Below, in pieces: positions 45,716-54,206 of a stretch of 64,000 bases of DNA. The stretch is from assembly GCA_963677015.1 (NCBI GenBank), contig OY781533.1, positions 3,286,001 through 3,350,000 of the forward strand. The letters are read 5' to 3'. Origin of the DNA: G963556115 sp963677015. GTDB lineage: Bacteria; Planctomycetota; SZUA-567. Every line of letters begins with the position of its first letter. Position 1 is the stretch's first letter. Position numbers and translations under genes: made by a program. The notes beneath the pieces are model-generated. The model searched no databases. It was not told where the DNA came from and was given only the letters and a program-made list of their open reading frames with translations.

Positions 45716-47248
45716 TTAATCCACCAGAGATGCCATCTCCTTGAAATTTTCCTTCAGAGAACGGTAAAGCTTCTTATACATTGGATGTAACTTCGCATAA
45801 ACCTTAGCTACTTCCGGATTAGGTTCAGTAGTTGAGGTCACCTTGATAACCGCCTCACAGGCTTCCGGAACACTGCCCCAGACACCCGCACCAACACCAC
45901 CCAGAATCATCGCCCCATAGGCACTGCCGGCGGTAGAACTGGTAAGAGCAGTTGTACAATTATAAATATCCGCCTGCATCTGCGCCCACATAGGTGATCT
46001 GGCACCACCGCCGGAGAGACGTATCTGCGAACTTTCAACACCCAACTCACGCATAATTTCAACTGTATCATTCATCGCATAAGTTGCACCCTCCATTACC
46101 GCACGCGCCATAAACGACTTGGTATGCCGCGGAGTAAGCCCGATAAAGCAGGCACGGGCATAAGGGTCATTATGAGGAGAACGCTCACCGGTAAGATAAG
46201 GCAGGAAGTATAGCCCTTCACTTCCCGGAGCAATCGCCTGCGCACCGGCAACAAGCAGTTCATAAGGATCACAACCCAGTTCCTTGGCTTTAGCAACCTC
46301 TTCACCGCCAAGAGTATTACGGAACCACTGGAATGAACCTCCAGCGGCAAGAATACAGCTCATCATATGCCACTTGCCGGGTACGGCATGACAGAAAGTA
46401 TGAACACGGCCCTGTGGATCTGTCTGCACTTCGTCTGCATGGGCAAAGACCACACCCGATGTTCCCATCATCGCAGAAATAATACCGGTTTTAACAATAC
46501 CATTACCGACAGCCCCGGCAGCCTGGTCACCACCGCCACCGGCAACCGGAGTACCCTCAGGAATACCCAGCTGCTCAGCCACCGCTTTAGTTACCTTGCC
46601 GCTTACTTCCTGACTCTCATATACCTTTGGAAGATTGGCAATATCGATATCAAGCTTGGCAAGCAGTTCCTTACTCCAGCAGCGGTTCTTGACATCAAGC
46701 AGCAGTGTTCCAGAAGCGTCGGACACCTCTGTGGCATATTCACCTGTAAGTTTATAGCGGATAAAATCCTTTGGAAGCAACATCATATCCACCTTCTCAT
46801 AAATCGCAGGTTCATTATTACGTACCCAGAGAATTTTAGGTGCGGTAAAACCAGTCAGAGCCGGATTTGACACCATCTCCAGCAATTTTGAGAGCCCGCC
46901 AGCCTTTTCAGTGATTTCCTCACACTCTTTGACTGTCCGCTGGTCATTCCAGAGTAAAGCTTTACGCAGAACATCACCGCCCTTATCCAGACAGACCAGA
47001 CCATGCATCTGACCTGAAAGCCCGATACCTACAACCTCACTGCCGTTTATACCCGCTTTTTCAATAGCCATTCTGGTAGATTTCACTGCAGCATCCCACC
47101 AGTCAGCAGGATCCTGCTCACTCCATCCTGGTTTTGGTGAGTAACATGGATACTCGACCGTAACATCGGCAAGAATGTCACCATTTTCATTACAAAGGAT
47201 GGTTTTTGTACCACTTGTCCCATTATCAATTCCGAGAATATAGCCCAT
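45716..47248 (-). CDS. xylB: Xylulokinase
   Basis: The 510-residue FGGY-family kinase has LGIDNGTSGTKTILCN (phosphate-binding 1), IGLSGQMHGLVCLD (a XylB signature), AALLWNDQR-type (KALLWNDQRTVKEC), PVAGGGGDQAAGAVGNG and the adenosine motif LSGGGARSPMWAQMQADI. It phosphorylates D-xylulose to D-xylulose 5-phosphate for the pentose phosphate pathway. AAAGGAAAATA precedes ATG 47248. No xylose isomerase is adjacent, though a distant sugar isomerase lies at 28.4-29.9 kb. A LacI-type operator lies just downstream of its promoter, and an intrinsic terminator follows the gene. Confidence 0.93.
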   Translation of the reverse strand: MGYILGIDNGTSGTKTILCNENGDILADVTVEYPCYSPKPGWSEQDPADWWDAAVKSTRMAIEKAGINGSEVVGIGLSGQMHGLVCLDKGGDVLRKALLWNDQRTVKECEEITEKAGGLSKLLEMVSNPALTGFTAPKILWVRNNEPAIYEKVDMMLLPKDFIRYKLTGEYATEVSDASGTLLLDVKNRCWSKELLAKLDIDIANLPKVYESQEVSGKVTKAVAEQLGIPEGTPVAGGGGDQAAGAVGNGIVKTGIISAMMGTSGVVFAHADEVQTDPQGRVHTFCHAVPGKWHMMSCILAAGGSFQWFRNTLGGEEVAKAKELGCDPYELLVAGAQAIAPGSEGLYFLPYLTGERSPHNDPYARACFIGLTPRHTKSFMARAVMEGATYAMNDTVEIMRELGVESSQIRLSGGGARSPMWAQMQADIYNCTTALTSSTAGSAYGAMILGGVGAGVWGSVPEACEAVIKVTSTTEPNPEVAKVYAKLHPMYKKLYRSLKENFKEMASLVD

Positions 47249-47281
47249 TATTTTCCTTTCATAAACTGCTTTTTCTCACTA

Positions 47282-47295
47282 CGAAAACGTTTGCG
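47282..47295. promoter_or_regulatory. LacI-type operator upstream of xylB
   Basis: CGAAAACGTTTGCG is a near-perfect palindrome (12 of 14) around a central CG, the layout of LacI-family sites. It lies about 10-22 bp downstream of the likely xylB transcription start, as expected for a roadblock repressor. No LacI-family gene is in the window. Confidence 0.6.
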
Positions 47296-47310
47296 CAAAG
47301 AATTTCTTTC

Positions 47311-47339
47311 AGTATACCACATACTTTTTATTATTCTAA
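47311..47339 (-). promoter_or_regulatory. Probable xylB promoter
   Basis: On the minus strand TATACT (47316-47311) is preceded, 17 bp upstream, by TTAGAA (47339-47334). The -10 is good and the -35 is weak. Confidence 0.5.
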
Positions 47340-47593
47340 TAATAATTTAAAAAGATATTACCTTTTGTTTTGTAACTCCAGTACCAATCACCTGATTCAC
47401 AAGGATTTATTGTAATTTACCCCCTTTAAAAAAAATTTGCTAAGACTATAATTTAAATGAAAAATTGAAAAAAAAGATGCAAAATCCCCTCTTATCTGTA
47501 CAATGAAGATATTATGTGTATTAAATACAATCATTATACTGAAAAAATTTTCCACAGATAATGATGAGCAAAATACGAGGATAAACCAATACT
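47340..47593. other. AT-rich divergent spacer before the response regulator
   Basis: No gene seen. A and T runs dominate (47425-47440, 47467-47478). It should carry the promoter for the plus-strand regulator gene; I could not define it. Confidence 0.35.
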
Positions 47594-48448
47594 ATGAATG
47601 AGATAAACCAGACATCTCAGGTGGATGAGTCACAGCAGGTAGTTCACAAGTGTTTATTCGAGGCTGCTGCGACTGAAGCACATAGACATAAATGGATCGA
47701 GTCCGAAAAAGCCGGCTACGATCTGGGAGACAATGCCATTGAAGCCTGGTATTCAGAATTCTGGCGTGGCTTCTGTAGAGAGTGCTACATTGAGCACCTT
47801 GGCGGAAAGACATTCTGGACCGAGCTTGACAGCGGTGATTTCGGCCTTTTACGTCATCAGTTTCATGACAACATGAATCTTGTAGAACAGATAGTTGAAA
47901 TTTTTAAAAAAGGCGGAGAGAATCTTGATGTCGTACAGTTCGCCATATCCAATAATCTTGATATTCAGGAAGTACTTGATCTGCTGAAAGTTCTGGATAT
48001 CAATGCCAGACGTATAGCACCGGCAGTAGATATCAGCAAACACCAGTTTGTCGAAGGGATTCACTCAAGTCACCGGGCTAGAGCACTGATTGTTGATGAT
48101 GTGGAGAGCACCTGTATGATAATTGCCGGAATTATTGAGACTACAGGTATCGAGACAGTATCGGTCTTCACCGGGGAAGACGCGCTCTTGGAAGTCGAGA
48201 GAAAGCAGTTCGACCTCTTTATAATAGACCTGCTGCTGCCGGGTAAACACGGCGCAGAGGTGGCCTGGTATCTCAAACGGCATGGAGTCAAAGCACCAAT
48301 TATCGCTATCTGCTCATCCCTTGAAATGTGGTCTGAAGATGATCTTATCGACTGCGGATTTACGCAGATTCTGCCAAAACCTGTCGATGCAGACATTCTC
48401 CGTAACATTGCCCAGAAAGTTTACGACGACATTGAGACACAACGCTAA
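47594..48448 (+). CDS. Response regulator with an N-terminal conserved helical domain
   Basis: The 284-residue cytoplasmic protein has a receiver at about 160-280: ALIVDDVESTCMI with the acidic pair, FIIDLLLPGKHG with the phosphoacceptor aspartate, IIAICSS with the serine, and LPKPVD with the lysine. All are intact. The N-terminal 150 residues, with HRHKWIESEKAGYDLGDNAI, GFCRECYIEHLGGKTFWTEL and DFGLLRHQF, look like a conserved domain but I do not recognise it. There is no DNA-binding domain. A partner kinase is not adjacent; the CheA-like kinase at 24.4 kb is the nearest candidate. The ribosome site is weak (GAGGATAA, distant). Confidence 0.85.
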   Translation: MNEINQTSQVDESQQVVHKCLFEAAATEAHRHKWIESEKAGYDLGDNAIEAWYSEFWRGFCRECYIEHLGGKTFWTELDSGDFGLLRHQFHDNMNLVEQIVEIFKKGGENLDVVQFAISNNLDIQEVLDLLKVLDINARRIAPAVDISKHQFVEGIHSSHRARALIVDDVESTCMIIAGIIETTGIETVSVFTGEDALLEVERKQFDLFIIDLLLPGKHGAEVAWYLKRHGVKAPIIAICSSLEMWSEDDLIDCGFTQILPKPVDADILRNIAQKVYDDIETQR

Positions 48449-48496
48449 TCCCTTTATCATTCCAGAAATACCGCGACAACAGAAAGCTTACAGAAC

Positions 48497-49231
48497 ATGT
48501 ACAACTTCAACGATACAACCGTAATAGTAACCGGAGGCACCAGATCAATAGGCAGAGCAATAAGCGAACTCTTCCTGAAGGCCGGCGCCAAGGTTATTGC
48601 CACATATGTCGGAAATACCGAGGCTGCAGAGCAATTTCAAAAAGAAGCTGGCTCAGACCGTTTGTTTCTGGAAAAATTCGACGTCGCGGATTATTCAGCG
48701 GTAGAAGAGTTCTTTGCCGGCTTTGCTGAAAAATACGGTACATTGGAAGTTCTGGTTAATAATTCCGGCATCAGACGGGATTCCGTACTTGCAATGATGA
48801 ACCCTGATGATTTCAACCGGGTGATGGATGTAAATCTCGGCGGTGTCTTTAATATGTGTAAATTCGCAGTCAAGGAAATGCTTCTGAACCGTTATGGGCG
48901 CATAATCAATATGACCAGCCCTTCCGGAAAATTCGGTTTTGAAGGACAGGCAAATTACGGTGCAAGCAAGGCAGGAATGGTAGCTCTCAGCCGCAGCCTC
49001 AGCAAGGAAGTAGCAAAGAGAAAAATCACTGTCAACTGCGTCTCACCTGGTTTTATAGATACCGACCTGATAGCAGACCTCCCGGAAAATCTGCGCAAGG
49101 AATACAAAGCAGGAATACCTGTAAAACGTTTCGGAAAGCCGGAAGACATCGCTCATGCCGTTGCTTTTCTGGCTCAGCCAGAGTCCAGTTACATCACCGG
49201 TTCAACCATCGAAGTCACCGGCGGACTCTAA
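48497..49231 (+). CDS. fabG: 3-oxoacyl-ACP reductase-type short-chain dehydrogenase
   Basis: The 244-residue SDR has the NAD(P) motif TGGTRSIGR (12-20), the NNSG structural motif (NNSGIR), and the catalytic Ser/Tyr/Lys in NMTSPSGK and YGASKAG. Closest in pattern are FabG ketoacyl-ACP reductases, but sugar and hydroxyacid reductases look alike, so the substrate is uncertain. It begins 48 bp after the response regulator stop. A hairpin with a T run on the minus strand lies beyond its 3' end. Confidence 0.85.
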   Translation: MYNFNDTTVIVTGGTRSIGRAISELFLKAGAKVIATYVGNTEAAEQFQKEAGSDRLFLEKFDVADYSAVEEFFAGFAEKYGTLEVLVNNSGIRRDSVLAMMNPDDFNRVMDVNLGGVFNMCKFAVKEMLLNRYGRIINMTSPSGKFGFEGQANYGASKAGMVALSRSLSKEVAKRKITVNCVSPGFIDTDLIADLPENLRKEYKAGIPVKRFGKPEDIAHAVAFLAQPESSYITGSTIEVTGGL

Positions 49232-49280
49232 CCCAAACCATCAAGACTATAGAAATACTGCAAAAAACAGTTTAATTAAT

Positions 49281-49316
49281 AAAAAAGACCGGCAGCAAAA
49301 CAATAGCCCCGGTCTT
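49281..49316 (-). terminator. Intrinsic terminator of the yjbQ/PleD-like operon
   Basis: On the minus strand AAGACCGG (49316-49309) and CCGGTCTT (49292-49285) form an 8-bp stem with a 16-nt loop, followed by six U residues. It lies about 60 bp after the yjbQ stop. Confidence 0.78.
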
Positions 49317-49375
49317 ATAAATTAGCTACTCAACACGCTCTTAAGCTATAATTTTCGTCCACAAATACGTAAACC

Positions 49376-49780
49376 TCAGCGTGCCGGTGTGAATTCAACA
49401 TAAACCGTACGATTACGGGCCCCATCAAATTCGGCAAAATACAGTGACTGCCAGGTACCCAGCAGCATCCTTCCTTCCTGCACAATCACCTGCTCCGAGA
49501 CCCCGACAAAAGAACTCAGGACATGGCTGTGAGAATTTCCCTCCATATGACGGTAATAGCTCTGTGATGATGGCACCAGACGCCGCATATTCTCGACCCA
49601 GTCCCTGCAGACATCCGGATCCGCATTCTCATTGATAGTAATAGCTCCAGTGGTATGCGGACAGAAAACAGTAATTACCCCATTATCCGCCCCTAGCTCG
49701 ACTAAAGCCGCATTTACCTCACGGTCAATATTAATCAGCTCAATTGGTTTGGTCGTACGAACCCCGAAAGAAACAGCCAT
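49376..49780 (-). CDS. yjbQ: YjbQ/UPF0047 family protein
   Basis: The 134-residue product matches the UPF0047 beta-barrel family: VFCPHTTGAITINENADPDV, HMEGNSHSHVLSSFVG, GTWQSLYFAEFDG and a C-terminal VYVEFTPAR. Conserved histidines and glutamates form its active pocket; the E. coli homologue has thiamine phosphate synthase-like activity, but the natural role is unclear. It lies 3 bp after the REC-GGDEF gene, so the two are cotranscribed. Confidence 0.93.
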   Translation of the reverse strand: MAVSFGVRTTKPIELINIDREVNAALVELGADNGVITVFCPHTTGAITINENADPDVCRDWVENMRRLVPSSQSYYRHMEGNSHSHVLSSFVGVSEQVIVQEGRMLLGTWQSLYFAEFDGARNRTVYVEFTPAR

Positions 49781-49783
49781 ATT

Positions 49784-50704
49784 CTACTCCTCTTCAAAAA
49801 CCACCCGATTCTTACCTGTTGTTTTAGCACTGTACATACGTTTATCAGCAATTCGATATAATATATCAAAAGACACTTCAGAATCTCCGGTTTCATAAAT
49901 ACCAGACAAACCAAAACTCATTGTAACCCCAATCTCAAAACCGGCATTCTCCAGTGTTTTCTCAGAAATTTTCTGACGAATACGCTCAATAACCACTGCG
50001 GAATCACTCTTATCAGTCTCGGGAAGTAAAAAGGCAAACTCCTCACCACCCCAACGACAGACACAATCACAACTACGCAGTTCACTCATCATAATATCAG
50101 AGACCATAGTGATAATACTGTCACCGGTACAATGACCATAGTTATCATTAATTTTTTTAAAATCATCTATATCGCCAATGGCAACGCAGAGATCCCGTTT
50201 ATACCGCTGAGCACGGATAAACTCACTTTTGGCCGCCTCCATAAAATAGCGCCTATTCCACAATCCGGTAAGAGCATCCTTCATCGAAAGATTATATAAC
50301 TGCTCCCGCAGAAGCTTATTCTCCACCTGAACCCTGATTCTATGCAGTACTTCCTGAAAAAAGAATGGTTTTACAACATAGTCATTACCACCAACCTCAA
50401 AGGCATGAAGTATATCGTTCTGCTGACTCTTGGCAGTAAGAAATATCACCGGAATATCAGACAGCTGACTGGACTCCCGAATTTTAAGACAGGTATCATA
50501 CCCATCCATATCAGGCATCATAACATCCAGAAGAATAAGATCAGGGTTGACTTTTCGCGCTATCTCCAGAGCACCCGCCCCATTGTCAACACAATAAACA
50601 TCATAATCATTCTTGAGAAGAAAATTTTCCAGAATACGCAGATTATTCGGCATATCATCCACTACCAGAATTTTTCTCTTTCTCTCATTATTATTGATCT
50701 GCAT
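49784..50704 (-). CDS. PleD-like response regulator with GGDEF domain
   Basis: From ATG 50704 (GGA 7 nt upstream; a TTG at 50725 is less likely) the protein has 306 residues. A receiver (about 10-130) with KILVVDDMP, LILLDVMMPDMDG, FLTAKS and VVKPF is intact. A short linker leads to a GGDEF domain (about 140-300) with KDALTGLWNRRYF, CRWGGEEFAFLLPE, and an RxxD inhibitory site (RSCD) five residues before GGEEF. It should make c-di-GMP on phosphorylation, with product inhibition. The cognate kinase is not adjacent. Confidence 0.93.
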   Translation of the reverse strand: MQINNNERKRKILVVDDMPNNLRILENFLLKNDYDVYCVDNGAGALEIARKVNPDLILLDVMMPDMDGYDTCLKIRESSQLSDIPVIFLTAKSQQNDILHAFEVGGNDYVVKPFFFQEVLHRIRVQVENKLLREQLYNLSMKDALTGLWNRRYFMEAAKSEFIRAQRYKRDLCVAIGDIDDFKKINDNYGHCTGDSIITMVSDIMMSELRSCDCVCRWGGEEFAFLLPETDKSDSAVVIERIRQKISEKTLENAGFEIGVTMSFGLSGIYETGDSEVSFDILYRIADKRMYSAKTTGKNRVVFEEE

Positions 50705-51125
50705 AACCTTATCCGTTCTATACAAAATACCTGTTATCCTCAGTAACCTGTTAATATTTAAGAGAATCCATCTTTTATTATAATATTAACAATATTATAT
50801 TTATTTTCCAGATTAAAAGTAAAAAAGACCACAAAGGTCAAACGACCCTCACGATCAACCAAACCTTTTTTTCAACTATTACCAAATTGTTTTATACTTT
50901 CATAAAAATACCCCAACCTCAACCAATGACCTAACCTCTGCTTAATTTTGAAGATACGGGATATGTCCAGTAAATATTGTAAATTTTACAGACATATGTA
51001 AATGACAAAATAGTCCACTTCTACCGAATCTATCTGTATCCCCCTAAAGTTAACAGCGTTTTAAGGACGATAAGCTTTCTGTAACAAAATAAAGATGTTG
51101 AGATTATTCGCAAGAGGAGATTTTT
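50705..51125. other. Divergent AT-rich intergenic region
   Basis: No gene seen. It should contain promoters for the PleD-like operon and the 51126 gene. A short repeat AAGACCACAAAGGTC occurs near 50827; nothing else stands out. Confidence 0.35.
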
Positions 51126-51614
51126 ATGCCACGCAAAAGCGTCAAGATTCAAACCAAGATAGATACTACCGATGAGAAGCGTAACCTTATAGACAGCCTG
51201 GAGCTTTTACGTGGAAACAAAACATCCGGTAAAATTTCTGCAGACAGCGCAACAAAGAACGCTGCCGGCACTCAGGAGACCTATCCGGAAGCAAAAAATA
51301 TGCAGCAGGAAATAAGAAGACTGCAATCAGCAAATATTCTCCTGGAAAGTGATCTGAAGGACATGGAACATAAAGCACTGACTGCTATCGCCGAATCCGG
51401 TAAAATGAGACGCCAGCTAGACCTTATCCGTGACAACTCATCCGCGAATCAAAATCACTATTATGAAGAAGAACGCCAGGCACTACTCGCCGAACTCCGT
51501 CACTCCCGCTATACACATAACATGCTTACCGAAGCTATCAACGAAAGTCAGAACGAAATCACCCGCCTGACCAGAACAATAGAAAAACTAACCCTTAAAC
51601 TTCTTGCCGCCTGA
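51126..51614 (+). CDS. Small coiled-coil protein of unknown function
   Basis: The 162-residue hydrophilic protein has a basic N-terminus (MPRKSVKIQTKIDTTDEKRN) and helical coiled-coil stretches at about 55-100 and 115-160 (EIRRLQSANILLESDLKDMEHKAL, ITRLTRTIEKLTLKLLAA). It lacks membrane segments and metal ligands. AAGAGGAGATTTTT precedes the ATG. It is a single-gene unit with its own intrinsic terminator. I do not recognise a family; a structural or adaptor role is only a guess. Confidence 0.75.
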   Translation: MPRKSVKIQTKIDTTDEKRNLIDSLELLRGNKTSGKISADSATKNAAGTQETYPEAKNMQQEIRRLQSANILLESDLKDMEHKALTAIAESGKMRRQLDLIRDNSSANQNHYYEEERQALLAELRHSRYTHNMLTEAINESQNEITRLTRTIEKLTLKLLAA

Positions 51615-51642
51615 GCAAGTTTAAGCTTGAATTACTAATTTT

Positions 51643-51678
51643 AAAGCTATCTTCCAAACTGCTGAAGATAGCTTTTTT
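51643..51678 (+). terminator. Intrinsic terminator of the coiled-coil gene
   Basis: A perfect 12-bp stem (51643-51654 with 51664-51675, 9-nt loop) ends in six T residues. Confidence 0.93.
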
Positions 51679-51781
51679 ATACTATGAAATTGCATTTCAG
51701 GTTGCAAAGTAATATGATTTAACTAAAATAGTATAAAATAATTATTTCTCTATTCATGTTTCAAAAGGCATAATACAGACC

Positions 51782-52864
51782 ATGGAGAACGTTAAAAGAA
51801 TCGTTATTGTTCTAGCGGCACTTGATATGAGCGGCCCGGCTTTCGCTGCGTTAAACCTTATTCCAAGCATACTGTCCAACGGCAAGTCTGTAATGGTTGT
51901 AGGATTTGAAAGCGGAGAACGCGAAAATCTTTTCAAAGAACTCGGCTGTGAAGTCAGAATAATGCCAAAGCTCGGCATACCTCTATTAGGTCGTAAATCC
52001 ATGGAAGAGATCAAAAATTTCCAGCCGGATATCATTCATGCGCAATCGCTGAATACAGTAAAGAAAATTCTAGGCACTGTCAGCTACTGCGGCTGCCCGC
52101 TTGTCGCCACGGTCAATCGTATTAATTTTTCAGAGACCGAAGATATAAGCACCCTTAAAGATGCCAATATAATTGCGCTATCCGACGCGATCAAAGAACG
52201 ACTGATAAACCGCGATGGATTTTCTCAGGATCAGGTATGTGTTATACCAAATGGCATAGATTTGAAAAACTTTCCTTTCGATAATGATTTCGAAGGCGGC
52301 GACAGCTCACATGAAATATCCAGTCTACCTGTAATCGGCACCTACGGCACACTCCTGGAATCAAAGGGTCAACGTGATTTTCTACAGGCAATTTACAAAT
52401 TAAAAGAGCGCGGAATCGACGCGGAATTTCTGATAATGGGCCATGGTCCGGACAAACCGCGACTTAGAGAAATTGCTGAAGAACTCGGTATCGCCAACCG
52501 ACTTACCTTCTCCGCCAGTACTATAACCGACTCAAAGAATATCAGCAGCATTGACATATTTGTCGAGCCAACGCGGCAGGAAGGTTTCGGAATGTCGGTA
52601 CTTCAGGCGATGGCCAGCGGAGTACCGGTAGTAGCCTGTGGTGTGGGAGGTATATATTCTCTGATTGAAGACGGCGAAAACGGCCTGCTGGTTCCTGCCG
52701 GCAATACTGATGCCATGTGCGAAGCCATCTGTAAACTGCTGAATAATAAAGAACTCCGCTACAAAATTATCCGTAACGCCCGACAACGGGTAGAACAGGA
52801 ATTCAGTTCAAAAAAAGTGTCAAATGTCCTGCTTGAATACTATGATGAAATTTTCAATAAATAA
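51782..52864 (+). CDS. GT4-family glycosyltransferase
   Basis: The 360-residue GT-B protein has an N-terminal acceptor half (VLAALDMSGPAFAALNLIP) and a C-terminal donor half with GTYGTLLESKGQRDFLQA, GHGPDKPRLREIAEELGI and EPTRQEGFGMSVLQAMASGVPVV, the EX7E signature of retaining GT4 enzymes. ALSDAIKERL and IPNGIDLKNF are also standard. It transfers a sugar from a nucleotide donor, probably in lipopolysaccharide or exopolysaccharide synthesis. It stands alone, 35 kb from the exopolysaccharide island and next to manA. Confidence 0.9.
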   Translation: MENVKRIVIVLAALDMSGPAFAALNLIPSILSNGKSVMVVGFESGERENLFKELGCEVRIMPKLGIPLLGRKSMEEIKNFQPDIIHAQSLNTVKKILGTVSYCGCPLVATVNRINFSETEDISTLKDANIIALSDAIKERLINRDGFSQDQVCVIPNGIDLKNFPFDNDFEGGDSSHEISSLPVIGTYGTLLESKGQRDFLQAIYKLKERGIDAEFLIMGHGPDKPRLREIAEELGIANRLTFSASTITDSKNISSIDIFVEPTRQEGFGMSVLQAMASGVPVVACGVGGIYSLIEDGENGLLVPAGNTDAMCEAICKLLNNKELRYKIIRNARQRVEQEFSSKKVSNVLLEYYDEIFNK

Positions 52865-53026
52865 TCTTTAACATCAACCCATACCGTAACACAACTCAAA
52901 ACCCAATTCACACGCTGTGGCCATATCTTTTGCAGTTTGATAAAGTCGATACTTCCCCGCTAACTAAAGACAATATATCACCCTAACCCAAAGGCAAAAT
53001 TTAGTCGGTAAAATTCACAAACCCAT

Positions 53027-53056
53027 AAAAAAAGCAGGGAAAATAAATTTCCCTGC
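53027..53056 (-). terminator. Intrinsic terminator of manA
   Basis: On the minus strand a perfect 9-bp stem (53056-53048 with 53042-53034, 5-nt loop) is followed by seven U residues (53033-53027). Confidence 0.9.
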
Positions 53057-53099
53057 AACAACAAGCAGTATTAACTCATAATAATACTACAGTTGGAAA

Positions 53100-54206
53100 T
53101 CAATCTTTCTGAGTAACCAGATATATTTCAAAATCACCACTGTTATCTGGAGCAGAAATAAATTTCGAAACCTTTCCAGCCGGCAGCAGAACAGCAGCTC
53201 CCTGCGAGACGCCATATTCCACACCGTCAATAAGCAAAGTGCCACTTCCTTTTACCGAAATAGCCAACACCCAGGACTCAGGACTCAACTCATACTCTCC
53301 AGTTATATCCAGTACTTCGACATGGAAACACTCATCATAACCCTCACCAATGACGACATAACGCTTACCACCCTCCTGCGCATCGATCTCCTGTCGGCGG
53401 AGGTTATACTTATCATGCAGAGATTTCTCTGAATTCTGCTCATAATGGAAACAATCCAGTGCAATATCCGGATCAAGACCAGCCCAGCGGTCCTGTTCAG
53501 TAAAGGTTACGGTTCCGCAACTTTTCTCAGGCTGGATTATAAAATCTGTAGGTTCCTGTACCTCCAGAAGAAAAACACCAGTTCCAATTGCATGAGGAAA
53601 ACCGCCGGGAATAAACCAGATGTCTCCAGGTTTTACCAGCACCCGGTGGAAATAACTCTCCAGCGTCTTAAAATCATCCTCGGCAACCGCCTGCGCGACC
53701 TTTTCCTTGGTCACACCCTCTTTAAATCCTACCAGCAGATAAGGCTCAACGCCATCAATCACTCTGGTTTCAAGGATTATCCAGCACTCAGTCTTGCCGT
53801 ATTTACTGTTAAAATGCTTCTTGGAAAATTCACGATCCGGATGCGCCTGCAGGCTTAACTGCATTGCAGAATCAAGAAATTTACAGAGAACCGGGAAATT
53901 TTCCGCACCTTTCTGATCTGCCCCAAACAGAACTTCAGAAAATTCCGGAAGCAGGTCGGCAAAGTATGGGCCAACACTACCGTCTGGAAGCATGATTCTG
54001 GACAAACCTTCATCCTTGGGATGATCAGGTCCATTATTGGCACGGGTAGTACTGGCAATCCAGGCCTCAGGATATTCACAATCAACCTCCGTCTCAGCTC
54101 CAAGCAGACGATCAATAAGCGCCCCGCCTGTATAACAGCGATAAGCCCGGGCATGTTCAAAGAACAGAGGTTTTCCCTCAAGATCTTCTTTTCTGATACT
54201 ATTCAA
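53100..54206 (-). CDS. manA: Mannose-6-phosphate isomerase (type I, cupin)
   Basis: The 368-residue product has the metal-binding motifs of ManA: LSLQAHPDREFSKKHF, YGKTECWIIL and IPGGFPHAIGTG, then FLLEVQEPTDF, consistent with the zinc cupin. It interconverts fructose 6-phosphate and mannose 6-phosphate, feeding GDP-mannose and mannose catabolism. It overlaps the GntR gene by 8 bp and shares its promoter. With the phosphohexomutase at 18.5 kb it could supply mannose-1-phosphate. An intrinsic terminator follows. Confidence 0.9.
   Translation of the reverse strand: MNSIRKEDLEGKPLFFEHARAYRCYTGGALIDRLLGAETEVDCEYPEAWIASTTRANNGPDHPKDEGLSRIMLPDGSVGPYFADLLPEFSEVLFGADQKGAENFPVLCKFLDSAMQLSLQAHPDREFSKKHFNSKYGKTECWIILETRVIDGVEPYLLVGFKEGVTKEKVAQAVAEDDFKTLESYFHRVLVKPGDIWFIPGGFPHAIGTGVFLLEVQEPTDFIIQPEKSCGTVTFTEQDRWAGLDPDIALDCFHYEQNSEKSLHDKYNLRRQEIDAQEGGKRYVVIGEGYDECFHVEVLDITGEYELSPESWVLAISVKGSGTLLIDGVEYGVSQGAAVLLPAGKVSKFISAPDNSGDFEIYLVTQKD

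Noticed and set aside
47249..47593. Possible tRNA or rRNA gene in the AT-rich spacer
   Set aside because: No TPsiC-like GGTTCRA and no acceptor stem; composition is A/T runs only.
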